Below are positions 51,988 through 60,569 of a stretch of DNA of 64,000 nt, piece by piece. Both the position numbers and the translations under genes were made by a program. Positions within the stretch are counted from its first letter, which is position 1. Every line of letters begins with the position of its first letter. The stretch is from an uncultured Eubacteriales bacterium. Lineage in GTDB: Bacteria; Bacillota; Clostridia; Lachnospirales; Bianqueaceae. The notes under the pieces were generated by a model that had not been told where the DNA came from, made no database searches, and saw only the letters and a list, made by a program, of their open reading frames with translations. The stretch lies in NCBI GenBank assembly GCA_902783575.1, contig CACZRP010000090.1, positions 1-64,000 of the forward strand, in the 5' to 3' direction.

Positions 51988-53220
51988 TCAGCGGTCCAGC
52001 TTCCGGATATTCATCTCTCCGCTGACGGTTTCCAGGCTGATTTTGCAGGAACCATCGCCGGCAATCATCGTGTCACCCCGGTTGGTGACAGATACGCTGA
52101 CGTTGGTATCGCCGGACACGCTTTCTGTCTCCATCGTGAAGCCCAGTTCCTCCGGTACATACAGATTGATATCTCCGCTGATCATTTCGATTTCCACCTT
52201 CTCAGCGCCCGGCAGAAGCTCCATGCTGAAATCGCCGGAAACACCTTCCACTTCGATCTCCCTGGCGGTCACGCCTGCCACGTTCACATCGGCGGCAACC
52301 ATCTTCACATCCAGCTTTTTCAGACTGATATCTCCGGAAATCATCACCGGCGAGGATACGGTTTCGATCTCCACCTCCTCCACGGTTTCAGGCACTGTCA
52401 CCATCACGTGTTTGGAAGCCATGCTGGTGATGGTATTGAGGTTGATTCCCAGTGAAAACTCAAAGGACTGATCATATTCCTTGATGACCAGCGTATCGCC
52501 GCTGAGCTCGTAGACGGTCTTGTACTTCTGCTCGATTCCTTCCGGCTCCTTCACTTCAAAAGAGGCGCAGTCGCCGGGAATCATTTCGATCTCGCCCGCC
52601 ACCCATTCGATCTTAATTTTACGGATCGTCACATCCTCGAAGCGCTGGGACGATGCCTGCGACACCTGGGCCTGGCTTCCCTGCCCCTCGGAGGCGCTCT
52701 CCGTCTTTTCAGAGGCAGTACCAGTCTCATGCCGGTAGGCATAATTGTCAAAGAATATTTTCCAGCCCAGCAGCCAAATCAATATAACGGCGGCTACCAC
52801 GCCCAGGATAATCCAAATGGCTTTCTTTGTCTGGGGACTCAGGCCGCTTCTGGCCGGTTCGAAGGGCTGTGAAGAGGAAGCCGGCTGGGAATTGCCCATA
52901 AAGGATTCAAAGCGGCTGCCCGCGCCATTCAAAGCCTGACCAGCGCCGGACGCTTTGCCGGCGGATCCATTACCAGCGCCCCTTGTACCCCCGGAAAGCT
53001 GGCTGATCAGCCCGGAAATATCGCCGATGCCGCGGATGGCGGTGCGGTATGCCTCCTCCGGAGCCTTTCCCTCTGCCAGCAGATCATGGTATTTATCGAT
53101 CACATTCTGAAGCATCTCTTCCTTCAGGTCATCCGCCTCCCGGGTTTTCGGAGCGGCGGCGAACAGGCGGTCCATATGCTGCTTCAGCTGCTCTTCCAAA
53201 CGAAGTCTTTCTTCCATCAC
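51988..53220 (-). CDS. HAAS-domain/DUF4097 membrane protein
   Basis: The 410-residue protein has an N-terminal helical HAAS-like domain (about 1-75: EERLRLEEQLKQHMDRLFA, LLAEGKAPEEAYRTAIRGIGD), a low-complexity linker, one membrane helix (about 135-155: AIWIILGVVAAVILIWLLGW) and an external beta-helical DUF4097 domain rich in repeating V-x-I/V patterns (VSGDFSM, VSGDTNV, MVAADVN, MIAGDG). Such proteins are usually encoded beside a PadR regulator, as here (ATGA overlap), and are thought to sense envelope stress. Confidence 0.85.
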   Translation of the reverse strand: MMEERLRLEEQLKQHMDRLFAAAPKTREADDLKEEMLQNVIDKYHDLLAEGKAPEEAYRTAIRGIGDISGLISQLSGGTRGAGNGSAGKASGAGQALNGAGSRFESFMGNSQPASSSQPFEPARSGLSPQTKKAIWIILGVVAAVILIWLLGWKIFFDNYAYRHETGTASEKTESASEGQGSQAQVSQASSQRFEDVTIRKIKIEWVAGEIEMIPGDCASFEVKEPEGIEQKYKTVYELSGDTLVIKEYDQSFEFSLGINLNTITSMASKHVMVTVPETVEEVEIETVSSPVMISGDISLKKLDVKMVAADVNVAGVTAREIEVEGVSGDFSMELLPGAEKVEIEMISGDINLYVPEELGFTMETESVSGDTNVSVSVTNRGDTMIAGDGSCKISLETVSGEMNIRKLDR

Positions 53221-53549
53221 TCCTGCACCTCCACCAGTTTTTCTATCGTCAGTTTAGCCTCTTCCCATTCGTTCTTCATCTGCGTAAACGCGTTCCGTCC
53301 CGCTGGCGTAATCCGGTAATACCGCCGCCGGGCGCCGGTGTTCTCATCTCCCCAGTAGGAGGAAATCAGCCCCGCGCTCTCCAGCCGCCGAAAGGCGGTA
53401 TACAGGGTAGCCTCCTTCAGTTCGTATCGGCCTTCCGTCTTGTCCAGGATCGCCTTGTTAATCTGATAGCCATAGCTGTCTTCTTTGATAAGCTGAGCCA
53501 GGATAATGGTATCCGTATGGCCACGGATCAGATCTCCCGTGATTGACAT
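53217..53549 (-). CDS. PadR family transcriptional regulator
   Basis: The 110-residue protein is a typical short PadR: winged helix with HTDTIILAQLIKEDSYGYQINKAI, ATLYTAFRRLESAGLISSYW and GARRRYYRITPAGRNAF, then a C-terminal dimerisation helix. It probably represses its own operon with the HAAS/DUF4097 protein. Three 23-bp tandem repeats at its promoter are likely operators. Confidence 0.92.
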   Translation of the reverse strand: MSITGDLIRGHTDTIILAQLIKEDSYGYQINKAILDKTEGRYELKEATLYTAFRRLESAGLISSYWGDENTGARRRYYRITPAGRNAFTQMKNEWEEAKLTIEKLVEVQE

Positions 53550-53574
53550 CTTGTTCTCTCTCTTTCCTTGAATG

Positions 53575-53643
53575 TGCGCCCATCAAATCCTTGACGCTGC
53601 GCCCATCGCATCCTTGAAGTTGTGCCCATCATATCACGATATA
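53575..53643. repeat. Three 23-bp tandem repeats at the padR promoter, probable operators
   Basis: Units 53575-53597, 53598-53620 and 53621-53643 begin TGCGCCCATC, TGCGCCCATC and TGTGCCCATC; the first two share ATCCTTGA downstream. The third covers the -10 box. Confidence 0.8.
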
Positions 53644-53656
53644 CCTCGCCTGTCAA
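53628..53656 (-). promoter_or_regulatory. Promoter of the padR operon
   Basis: TTGACA (53656-53651) and TATGAT (53633-53628) on the minus strand are 17 bp apart; the -10 lies inside the third tandem repeat. Confidence 0.75.
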
Positions 53657-53674
53657 GGTATCTCAAAAGAAAAA

Positions 53675-53707
53675 TATCCAAGGATGGGCATCTGCCCTTT
53701 CTTTTTT
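53675..53707 (+). terminator. Short terminator-like hairpin upstream of purO
   Basis: GGGCATCTGCCC followed by TTTCTTTTTT lies between the padR promoter and purO. With no plus-strand gene just upstream, it may be an attenuator or a leftover. Confidence 0.4.
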
Positions 53708-53786
53708 CATCATTTGTGTGCATTGAAGTTTGGTTTGTCTCATGTTACCATTATCACAGTTTTCTGAATTATATTTGGAGGTATTT

Positions 53787-54503
53787 ATGAAACCAGTCTG
53801 CTTAGCGAAAGAACTCTCCGGCAATACCTATCCCGGCCGCGGCATCATTATGGGCCTGTCCAAGGACGGCACCAAGGCAGTCACCGCCTACTTCATCATG
53901 GGCCGCAGCGTGAATTCCCGCAACCGTATTTTTGTGGAAGACGGCGAAGGTATCCGTACCGAAGCCTTTGATCCTTCCAAGCTTGTGGATCCCAGCCTGA
54001 TTATCTACGCGCCGGTCCGGGTCCTGGGCAACAAAACCATCGTCACCAACGGCGATCAGACCGACACCATCTACGACCTGATGGACAAGCAGCAGACATT
54101 TGAACAGGCGCTGCGCACCCGCACCTTCGAGCCCGATGCCCCCAACTACACTCCCCGTATCAGCGGCATCATGCACATCGACGGCGGCAAATATAACTAC
54201 GCCATGTCCATTCTGAAATCCGACGACGGAGATCCCGCCTCCACTCTGCGTCAGAACTTCGCCTATACCAATCCGAAAGCCGGCATCGGCCGCTTCATCC
54301 ATACCTACAGCTCCGACGGAGATCCCCTGCCCAGCTTTGAAGGCGAGCCCACTCCCGTGGCTGAGATTCCCGATTCCATCGATGAAATGACCTCTCTGGT
54401 CTGGGACAACCTGAACGAGGACAACAAGGTTTCCCTCTTCGTCCGCTACATCGACATTGCCACCGGCAAATATGAAACCCGCATCGTCAACAAGAATCAG
54501 TAA
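53787..54503 (+). CDS. purO: IMP cyclohydrolase (PurO-like)
   Basis: The 238-residue protein belongs to the archaeal-type IMP cyclohydrolase family: NTYPGRGIIMGLSKDG, YFIMGRSVNSRNRIF, PRISGIMHIDGGKYNYAMSI. It closes FAICAR to IMP, the final purine-ring step that in most bacteria is done by bifunctional PurH. The AICAR transformylase gene follows 22 bp on, so the two steps are encoded by two proteins. ATG 53787 has TTGGAGG upstream. Confidence 0.9.
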   Translation: MKPVCLAKELSGNTYPGRGIIMGLSKDGTKAVTAYFIMGRSVNSRNRIFVEDGEGIRTEAFDPSKLVDPSLIIYAPVRVLGNKTIVTNGDQTDTIYDLMDKQQTFEQALRTRTFEPDAPNYTPRISGIMHIDGGKYNYAMSILKSDDGDPASTLRQNFAYTNPKAGIGRFIHTYSSDGDPLPSFEGEPTPVAEIPDSIDEMTSLVWDNLNEDNKVSLFVRYIDIATGKYETRIVNKNQ

Positions 54504-54525
54504 TTCTGCAGGAAAGGAATCCATC

Positions 54526-55704
54526 ATGAACGAACTTCAGCTCAAGTACGGTACCAACCCCAATCAGAAACCCGCCAGAGTCTTCATGGAAGACGGCACT
54601 GATCTTCCCATCACCGTCCTGAACGGCCGTCCCGGCTACATCAACCTGCTGGACGCCCTGAACGGCTGGCAGCTGGTTAAGGAACTGAAGAAGGTCAGCG
54701 GTCTGCCCGCAGCCACCTCCTTCAAGCATGTCTCCCCCGCCGGCGCTGCCATTGGCCGCGAGATGAGCGATACCCTGAAAAAGATCTACTGGGTTGACGA
54801 TGTCAAAACCCTGACTCCCCTGGCCACCGCCTATGCCCGTGCCCGCGGTGCCGACCGTATGAGCTCCTTCGGCGATTTCATCGCCCTTTCCGATGTCTGT
54901 GACGTAGCCACTGCCCGCCTGATCCGCCGCGAGGTTTCCGACGGTGTCATCGCTCCCGGCTACGAGCCCAAGGCTCTGGAAATGCTGAAAAAGAAAAAAC
55001 AGGGCGGCTACTGCGTCCTGCAGATTGATCCCGACTATGTGCCCGCTCCCCTGGAGAGAAAACAGGTCTTCGGCGTTACCTTCGAACAGGGCCGTAACGA
55101 GCTCGTCATCGACGAGAATTTCTTCTCCAATATTGTTACCGCCAACAAGAACCTGCCCGAGGAGGCCAAGCTGGATCTGGCCATCTCCATGATTGTTCTG
55201 AAATATACCCAGTCCAACTCCGTCTGCTACGTCAAGGATGGTCAGGCCATCGGTATCGGCGCCGGACAGCAGTCCCGTATTCACTGCACCCGCCTTGCCG
55301 GCCAGAAGGCTGACAACTGGTGGCTGCGTCAGAGCCCGAAGGTGCTGAACCTGCCCTTCCGCGAGGATATCGGCCGTCCCGACCGTGACAACGCCATCGA
55401 CCTGTACATCGGCGACGAGTACGAGGACCTGCTGGCGGACGGCGTGTGGGAGAAGACCTTCACCGAAAAGCCCTCCGTTTTCACCCGCGAGGAAAAGAAA
55501 GCCTGGCTGGCCCAGAACACCGATGTGATTCTCGGCTCCGACGCCTTCTTCCCCTTCGGCGACAATGTGGAACGCGCCTTCAAGAGCGGTGTCAAATACA
55601 TCGCCGAGCCCGGCGGTTCCGTCCGTGATGACAACGTCATCGCCGCCGCAGATGGCCACGATATGGTCATGTGCTTCACCGGCCTGAGACTGTTCCATCA
55701 CTAA
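54526..55704 (+). CDS. purH: AICAR formyltransferase (monofunctional PurH-type)
   Basis: The 392-residue protein has the formyltransferase domain only: LKYGTNPNQKPARVF, the catalytic Lys-His in TSFKHVSPAGAAIG, GAGQQSRIHCTRLAG near the middle and DAFFPFGDNVERAF towards the end. The N-terminal MGS-like cyclohydrolase domain of normal PurH is missing and is replaced by the separate PurO upstream. It uses 10-formyl-THF to make FAICAR. A strong terminator follows. Confidence 0.92.
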   Translation: MNELQLKYGTNPNQKPARVFMEDGTDLPITVLNGRPGYINLLDALNGWQLVKELKKVSGLPAATSFKHVSPAGAAIGREMSDTLKKIYWVDDVKTLTPLATAYARARGADRMSSFGDFIALSDVCDVATARLIRREVSDGVIAPGYEPKALEMLKKKKQGGYCVLQIDPDYVPAPLERKQVFGVTFEQGRNELVIDENFFSNIVTANKNLPEEAKLDLAISMIVLKYTQSNSVCYVKDGQAIGIGAGQQSRIHCTRLAGQKADNWWLRQSPKVLNLPFREDIGRPDRDNAIDLYIGDEYEDLLADGVWEKTFTEKPSVFTREEKKAWLAQNTDVILGSDAFFPFGDNVERAFKSGVKYIAEPGGSVRDDNVIAAADGHDMVMCFTGLRLFHH

Positions 55705-55748
55705 AAAGAAGCGCCCATAAGGCGCTCCTGATTCCCTTCGTTATAGCG

Positions 55749-55796
55749 ACCCCTGAGGCCATGCTTCGCGCTGTCTTCGGGGGTCTGCTTTTTTTA
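55749..55796. terminator. Terminator after the purO-purH operon
   Basis: GACCCC pairs with GGGGTC around a GC-rich loop and is followed by TTTTTTT. A smaller AGCGCC/GGCGCT hairpin precedes it at 55711-55727. Confidence 0.75.
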
Positions 55797-56489
55797 TTCT
55801 ATTGATTTCTTCTTTCTGCAGCCGTTGATAATCAGGATCAGACAGCTGATAAGAATCAGCGCGACGATCATCAGCATGAAATTCAGAAATACCTGCTCCG
55901 GCAATATGTTGATGACCTGATCCACCCGTGGATCAAATATCCAGTTGGATTTGCCCGGGAAGAAAACATGATGGAAAGCCGTAAAGAACTTGTTAAAATC
56001 GATCAGGCAGAAAATACCAATCAGCGCGAAGAGCGCCAGCGGCAGAACTCCGGTCCAGAACCCTGCGCCCTTGCCGAGAATCCTTTTGGGCTGCAGGGGA
56101 ATATACTTCTTAAACATCACCCAGCACAGCATCAGCAGGCCGGTAATGATCAGCACCCACAGGTCCAGCAGAAACAGACCCCTCACATCCACAAAGTGGA
56201 GTCTGCCCTCCTCGGAGAAGGAAAGGACGCCGGTGCTGAAGGTGCCCTTGAGACCGATGCTGTAATCCATCATCTCGTTGTATGCAGTGATGATTTCCGC
56301 CCGGGTGAGGGTCCTGGCTCCCTCCGCCAGCTGGACTGTCACATTCTCCAGTCCCAGGGGACCGATCTGCATATAGTAAAGGGGCCGGATCAGGATCGGC
56401 ACAGCGATGGAACCGCTGATAATCAGCAGCATACCCGCCAGCATCAGAACCAGGCTCAGAAGGACACTTTCTTTCTTATCTTTATTCAT
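55794..56489 (-). CDS. TIGR01906/DUF1461 family integral membrane protein
   Basis: The 231-residue protein has four membrane segments with the family pattern: an N-terminal helix (VLLSLVLMLAGMLLIISGSI), an external loop with ITAYNEMMDYSI and LSFSEEGRLHFVDV, and a later HHVFFPGKSNWIFDPRVDQVI motif. The family function is unknown. Start MNKDKKES at 56489 has GGAGAAA upstream. Confidence 0.82.
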   Translation of the reverse strand: MNKDKKESVLLSLVLMLAGMLLIISGSIAVPILIRPLYYMQIGPLGLENVTVQLAEGARTLTRAEIITAYNEMMDYSIGLKGTFSTGVLSFSEEGRLHFVDVRGLFLLDLWVLIITGLLMLCWVMFKKYIPLQPKRILGKGAGFWTGVLPLALFALIGIFCLIDFNKFFTAFHHVFFPGKSNWIFDPRVDQVINILPEQVFLNFMLMIVALILISCLILIINGCRKKKSIE

Positions 56490-56532
56490 ACATTTTCTCC
56501 GCATTTTTTTCATTAAGAGACCAGCAAAGGCC

Positions 56533-56583
56533 ATTATACTCTCTTTGTTTTTCATTGACAAGGCACCTGAGTTCATGTAAACT
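56533..56583. promoter_or_regulatory. Divergent promoters sharing one -35 region
   Basis: Plus strand: TTGACA (56555-56560), 17 bp, TAAACT (56578-56583). Minus strand: TTGTCA (56561-56556), 17 bp, TATAAT (56538-56533). The two -35 boxes overlap by five bases, so the two polymerases cannot bind at once. Confidence 0.7.
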
Positions 56584-56626
56584 TATTTCAGCAAATTTTT
56601 TTATTCCGTTTAAGGAGGAAAAACTC

Positions 56627-57439
56627 ATGATGACTAATTTACCCATCGGCGTACAGGTATATTCTGTCCGTGATTATGCTGAAAAAGACTTCCGCGGCAC
56701 CATGCAGGCCCTGAAGGATATGGGTTACGATTTTGTGGAGCTGGCTGGCCTTTACAACTATTCCGCGGGTGAAATCCGCCAGATTCTTGACGAAGTAGGC
56801 ATTCCCGCCATCAGCGCCCATGTTCCCTATGTGGAGCTCCTGGCTGATCCCGCCGGCACCATTGCCAAATATCAGAAAATCGGCGTCAAATTTATCGCCT
56901 TCCCCTACCTGAACGACGATGTGCGCCACGGCACCCCCGCCTTCCCCCAGACCCTGGAGAACATGAGAAAGATCTGCGAAGTCGCGAAGGAAATGGGCAT
57001 GACCATGCTCTACCACAACCACGACTTTGAATTTGTCAAAATGGAAGACGGCAAATATGCCTTCGACTATATGTATGAAGCCATCCCCGCTGACCTGCTG
57101 CAGACCGAAATCGACACCTGCTGGGTCAACGTCGCCGGAGAGAATCCCTCCGAATATATCCGCAAATATGCCGGCCGCTGCCCCGTGGTCCATCTGAAGG
57201 ACTTCTACAAAGAAGGCAAAGCTGAAGGCATGTACGAGCTCATCGGCGTGGAGAAGAAAGAAGAGTCCAAGGGCGTCTTCGAGTTCCGTCCCGTGGGCTA
57301 CGGACTTCAGGATATTCCTTCCATCGTCAAGGCCTCCGAAGAATCCGGCGCCGGCTATCTGGTGGTGGAACAGGACCGCAGCATCGGCCGCACCTCTCTG
57401 GAAGCAGTGGAACTTTCCATAAAGTATCTGAAAGGCTGA
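56627..57439 (+). CDS. Sugar phosphate isomerase/epimerase-like TIM-barrel protein
   Basis: The 270-residue protein has the AP-endonuclease-2-type TIM barrel: IGVQVYSVRDYAEKDF, MGYDFVELAGLYN, AHVPYVELL, GMTMLYHNHDFEF with metal-ligand histidines, TEIDTCWVNVAG, VVHLKDF and LVVEQDRS. It resembles IolE- and epimerase-like enzymes that bind one divalent metal. The substrate is unknown. ATG 56627 has TAAGGAGG upstream. Confidence 0.85.
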   Translation: MMTNLPIGVQVYSVRDYAEKDFRGTMQALKDMGYDFVELAGLYNYSAGEIRQILDEVGIPAISAHVPYVELLADPAGTIAKYQKIGVKFIAFPYLNDDVRHGTPAFPQTLENMRKICEVAKEMGMTMLYHNHDFEFVKMEDGKYAFDYMYEAIPADLLQTEIDTCWVNVAGENPSEYIRKYAGRCPVVHLKDFYKEGKAEGMYELIGVEKKEESKGVFEFRPVGYGLQDIPSIVKASEESGAGYLVVEQDRSIGRTSLEAVELSIKYLKG

Positions 57440-57480
57440 TCTGTCAACAAAAATAATTTGCAGACTGCTTCAAAAAACGA

Positions 57481-57509
57481 TTGCAGTACCTGCGTTTCTA
57501 TGATATAGT
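57481..57509 (+). promoter_or_regulatory. Promoter for the rubredoxin gene
   Basis: TTGCAG (57481-57486) and TATAGT (57504-57509) are 17 bp apart. Confidence 0.7.
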
Positions 57510-57542
57510 CATGAAAAATGAACGAAGAAGGAGGCAGGTCAA

Positions 57543-57704
57543 ATGAAGTACGTCTGCAATATCTGCGGTTACGTCTATGACGAGGAACTGGGCGATATCG
57601 AGAACGATATCGAAGCCGGAACCAAATGGGAAGAACTTCCTGAAGATTTCCTTTGCCCGCTTTGCGGCGCCGGAAAAGAAGACTTCTCTGAAGAAGAAGA
57701 ATAA
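57543..57704 (+). CDS. Rubredoxin
   Basis: This is a 53-residue protein, MKYVCNICGYVYDEELGD onward, with CNICG and CPLCG as the two pairs of iron ligands, WEELPEDF between them, and an acidic tail. Rubredoxins carry one electron, for example to rubrerythrin-type oxygen or peroxide reductases. AAGGAGG lies upstream of ATG 57543, and its own promoter and terminator make it a monocistronic gene. It is short enough to be missed by length filters. Confidence 0.95.
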   Translation: MKYVCNICGYVYDEELGDIENDIEAGTKWEELPEDFLCPLCGAGKEDFSEEEE

Positions 57705-57718
57705 TTTCCATAAAACTA

Positions 57719-57752
57719 AGGGCCGGCCGGATACGGTCGGCCTTTTTTATCT
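57719..57752 (+). terminator. Terminator after rubredoxin
   Basis: GGCCGGCCG / CGGTCGGCC stem followed by TTTTTTA. Confidence 0.8.
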
Positions 57753-57769
57753 TAGAACAGGAGCTGTCC

Positions 57770-58201
57770 ATGATCCTTCTTTTTGAACTCGAAAACCATC
57801 CCCTGCTGCCCTCCATCAATCTGACGGCGGGCCTGATGGGCCAGGAACTGGTCCATGTGGCCAAAGAAGAGTACCAGACCCCTCTGAAGGATATTCTTCA
57901 GGGCGACCGTACCATGCCGGATAACCCCCTTTCAAAGGCAGCGCCTTTGGCTATGCCTTCCGCTGAGGGTCTCATGCCTTCCGCAGACATCCAGATTGAG
58001 CCCATGATGATTTTCACCGGCATGAATCCCGACCAAGTCAGTGACTTTGTGGATCAGCTGAAAATTCAGTCCAGGGGCCAGTCCGGCGCTGTCCTGAAAG
58101 CCATGCTGACTCCCACCAACCTGCACTGGAGCGCCCTTTACCTCTGCTCCCACCTGCGGGAAGAAAGAGCTTACCATCAGCAGCGGCGGAACCGCAAATA
58201 A
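57770..58201 (+). CDS. DUF3783 domain protein
   Basis: The 143-residue protein has the DUF3783 pattern in its C-terminal half: MMIFTGMNPDQVSDFVDQL, then VLKAMLTPTNLHWSALYL. The N-terminal half has no recognised domain. Function unknown. It lies directly behind the rubredoxin terminator. Confidence 0.75.
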   Translation: MILLFELENHPLLPSINLTAGLMGQELVHVAKEEYQTPLKDILQGDRTMPDNPLSKAAPLAMPSAEGLMPSADIQIEPMMIFTGMNPDQVSDFVDQLKIQSRGQSGAVLKAMLTPTNLHWSALYLCSHLREERAYHQQRRNRK

Positions 58202-58293
58202 TAGCAGCGCTGACCGCTTCAGCTGTGGCGGGCCGCTGACTTCACCTGCAGCAGAACTGCTTTTGAAACGATACTCATCACAGGAGATTTCAT

Positions 58294-60483
58294 ATGATTC
58301 TCGTATCTAAAGAAAAACATATTTTCCATCTGAGCTGTGAAAATTTCAGCTACGTGCTGGCCGTCCGGGAGGGACGGCTGCTGAATCTGTATTTCGGCAG
58401 ACCTCAGCCGGCAGAAGCCGATCTTGATTATCTGATTCCTTCCTTTTATTCGAATTCCTCCTTCGAGCAGCTGGAGCAGCATCTGCCCCTGGAGCTGCCT
58501 TCCGCCGGCACCGGCTGGTACGGCGATCCTGCCCTCCAGGCCATCGGGCCCGACGGCAACAATATCACCTCACTGAAATATCAGGATTATAAGATCCTGC
58601 CCCATAAGGAATCTCTGGAAGGCCTGCCTTCCACCCAGGATCCGGCAGCGGAAACGCTCCAGATCCACATGAAAGACGAATACACCGGCCTTTCCGCCGT
58701 TCTTTCCTATACAGTCATCGCGGGAGCCCTGGCCCGTTCCATGAAGCTTATGAACGGAGGATCTGCTCCTCTGAACCTGACCCATATGGCTTCCGCTGCC
58801 CTGCCTCTCTTCGGTCGGGACTATGAAGTCATTCATTTACGGGGCGCCTGGGCCCGGGAACGCCGTCTGGTAAGAACGCCTCTGGGTCAGGGCACCTATC
58901 GTGTCGAATCCCAGCGGGGCGCCTCCGGCCATGAGGAAAATCCCTTCATTGCCCTGGTCCGCCCCCAGACCACCGAGTTTTCCGGCGATGTCTACGGTCT
59001 CAGCCTCATCTACAGCGGCAGCTTCCTGGCGGAGGCTCAGGTAGGCGATTCCGACAGCCTGCATCTGTCCATCGGCCTGAATCCCATGACCCACCGCTGG
59101 CTGCTGGGAAGCGGCGAATCCTTCCAGACGCCCGAGGCGGTGCTGGTTTATTCCGCCGACGGCCTTAACGGCATGTCCCACATCTATCACGTCCTCTACC
59201 GGGATTACCTCTGCCGGAGCCCGTGGGCCCACAGGGAGCGTCCCGTCCTCATCAACAACTGGGAAGCCACCTACTTCGATATCAATGAATCCAAGATTCT
59301 GGCCCTGGGCAAGAAAGCCGCCGAGATCGGCGTAGAGCTGCTGGTCATGGATGACGGCTGGTTCGGCAACCGGTATGATGACCACCGGGCCCTGGGAGAC
59401 TGGTATGAGAATCCCGTCAAGCTGCCCCATGGTCTGAAGGGTCTGGCGGAAAAGGTGAACAAGCTGGGCCTGAAATTCGGCCTTTGGGTGGAGCCGGAAA
59501 TGATCTCTCCCGACAGCGATCTTTACCGGGCTCATCCCGACTGGTGCCTCCACGCGCCGAACCGTCCCAGGACTCTGGGCCGCAATCAGCTGATTCTGGA
59601 TCTCTCCAGAGAGGATGTCCAGGATTTCATCATCCAGATGATGAAGCATATTCTTTCCAGCGCCAATATTTCCTATATTAAATGGGATATGAACCGCAAC
59701 ATGACCGAGAGCTTCTCCGCCCTGCTTCCTCCCGAGCGGCAGCTGGAGACCCAGCACCGCTACATGCTGGGACTGTACCGGGTGCTGGAGGAGGTTACCT
59801 CCGCCTTTCCCGAGGTACTGTTTGAAAGCTGCTCCGGTGGCGGCGGTCGCTTTGACCCCGGCATGCTGTATTACATGCCCCAGACCTGGACCTCCGACGA
59901 TACGGACGCCGTGGAACGGCTGAAGATCCAGTACAGCACTTCCCTGGTGTATCCTGCTTCCGCCATGGGCGCCCATGTGAGCGCCTGCCCCAACCATCAG
60001 GTGGGCCGCGTCACACCCTTCCGCATGCGGGCGGATGTGGCCGTCGGCGGAAACTTCGGATTCGAGCTGGATCTGGCCAAGCTGCCCCCGGAGGAGCTGG
60101 CCACGGCCAAAGCCTATGTGACCAGACTGAAGCAGATTCGTTCCCTGACCGCCCGGGGTTCCTTCAGCCGCCTGCTCTCCCCTTACGACAAAGAGAGCGT
60201 TTATGGAGGCAACTATGCCGCCTGGCAGTTTGTCAGCGACGATCAGCTGCTGCTCTGCTATTACCGGGTGCTGGCGGAAGCCAATCCCGTCACCCGCCGG
60301 GTATTCCTGACTGATCTTGATCCTCAGGCCATCTACAGACTTGAAAAAACGGAAGATCTGCCGAAGGGTCTGGCTGCCCGGGAGTTTTCCGGCGCCGCGC
60401 TGATGCAGGCTGGTCTGCCCATGGTCTTTGATCAGCCGGGCGATTTCAACAGCCGGACTCTCCTGTTTACTAAAGTTCGCTGA
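58294..60483 (+). CDS. GH36 alpha-galactosidase
   Basis: The 729-residue protein has the N-terminal beta-supersandwich, then NNWEATYFDIN, LVMDDGWFGNRYDDHRALGDW and GLWVEPEMI. The nucleophile is Asp465 in KWDMNRNM and the acid/base lies in TSDDTDAVER (Asp535-536). FESCSGGGGRFDPGML precedes it. It hydrolyses alpha-1,6-galactosides such as raffinose and melibiose. No signal peptide, so cytoplasmic. No transporter is adjacent; the D-2-hydroxyacid dehydrogenase follows. Confidence 0.92.
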   Translation: MILVSKEKHIFHLSCENFSYVLAVREGRLLNLYFGRPQPAEADLDYLIPSFYSNSSFEQLEQHLPLELPSAGTGWYGDPALQAIGPDGNNITSLKYQDYKILPHKESLEGLPSTQDPAAETLQIHMKDEYTGLSAVLSYTVIAGALARSMKLMNGGSAPLNLTHMASAALPLFGRDYEVIHLRGAWARERRLVRTPLGQGTYRVESQRGASGHEENPFIALVRPQTTEFSGDVYGLSLIYSGSFLAEAQVGDSDSLHLSIGLNPMTHRWLLGSGESFQTPEAVLVYSADGLNGMSHIYHVLYRDYLCRSPWAHRERPVLINNWEATYFDINESKILALGKKAAEIGVELLVMDDGWFGNRYDDHRALGDWYENPVKLPHGLKGLAEKVNKLGLKFGLWVEPEMISPDSDLYRAHPDWCLHAPNRPRTLGRNQLILDLSREDVQDFIIQMMKHILSSANISYIKWDMNRNMTESFSALLPPERQLETQHRYMLGLYRVLEEVTSAFPEVLFESCSGGGGRFDPGMLYYMPQTWTSDDTDAVERLKIQYSTSLVYPASAMGAHVSACPNHQVGRVTPFRMRADVAVGGNFGFELDLAKLPPEELATAKAYVTRLKQIRSLTARGSFSRLLSPYDKESVYGGNYAAWQFVSDDQLLLCYYRVLAEANPVTRRVFLTDLDPQAIYRLEKTEDLPKGLAAREFSGAALMQAGLPMVFDQPGDFNSRTLLFTKVR

Positions 60484-60569
60484 TACTGTATAACAGAAAA
60501 GAAATACATCTACAGATTTGCACAAACGGCAATAATCAAATGCCAAACATATTCAAAGGAGGAAACGCG

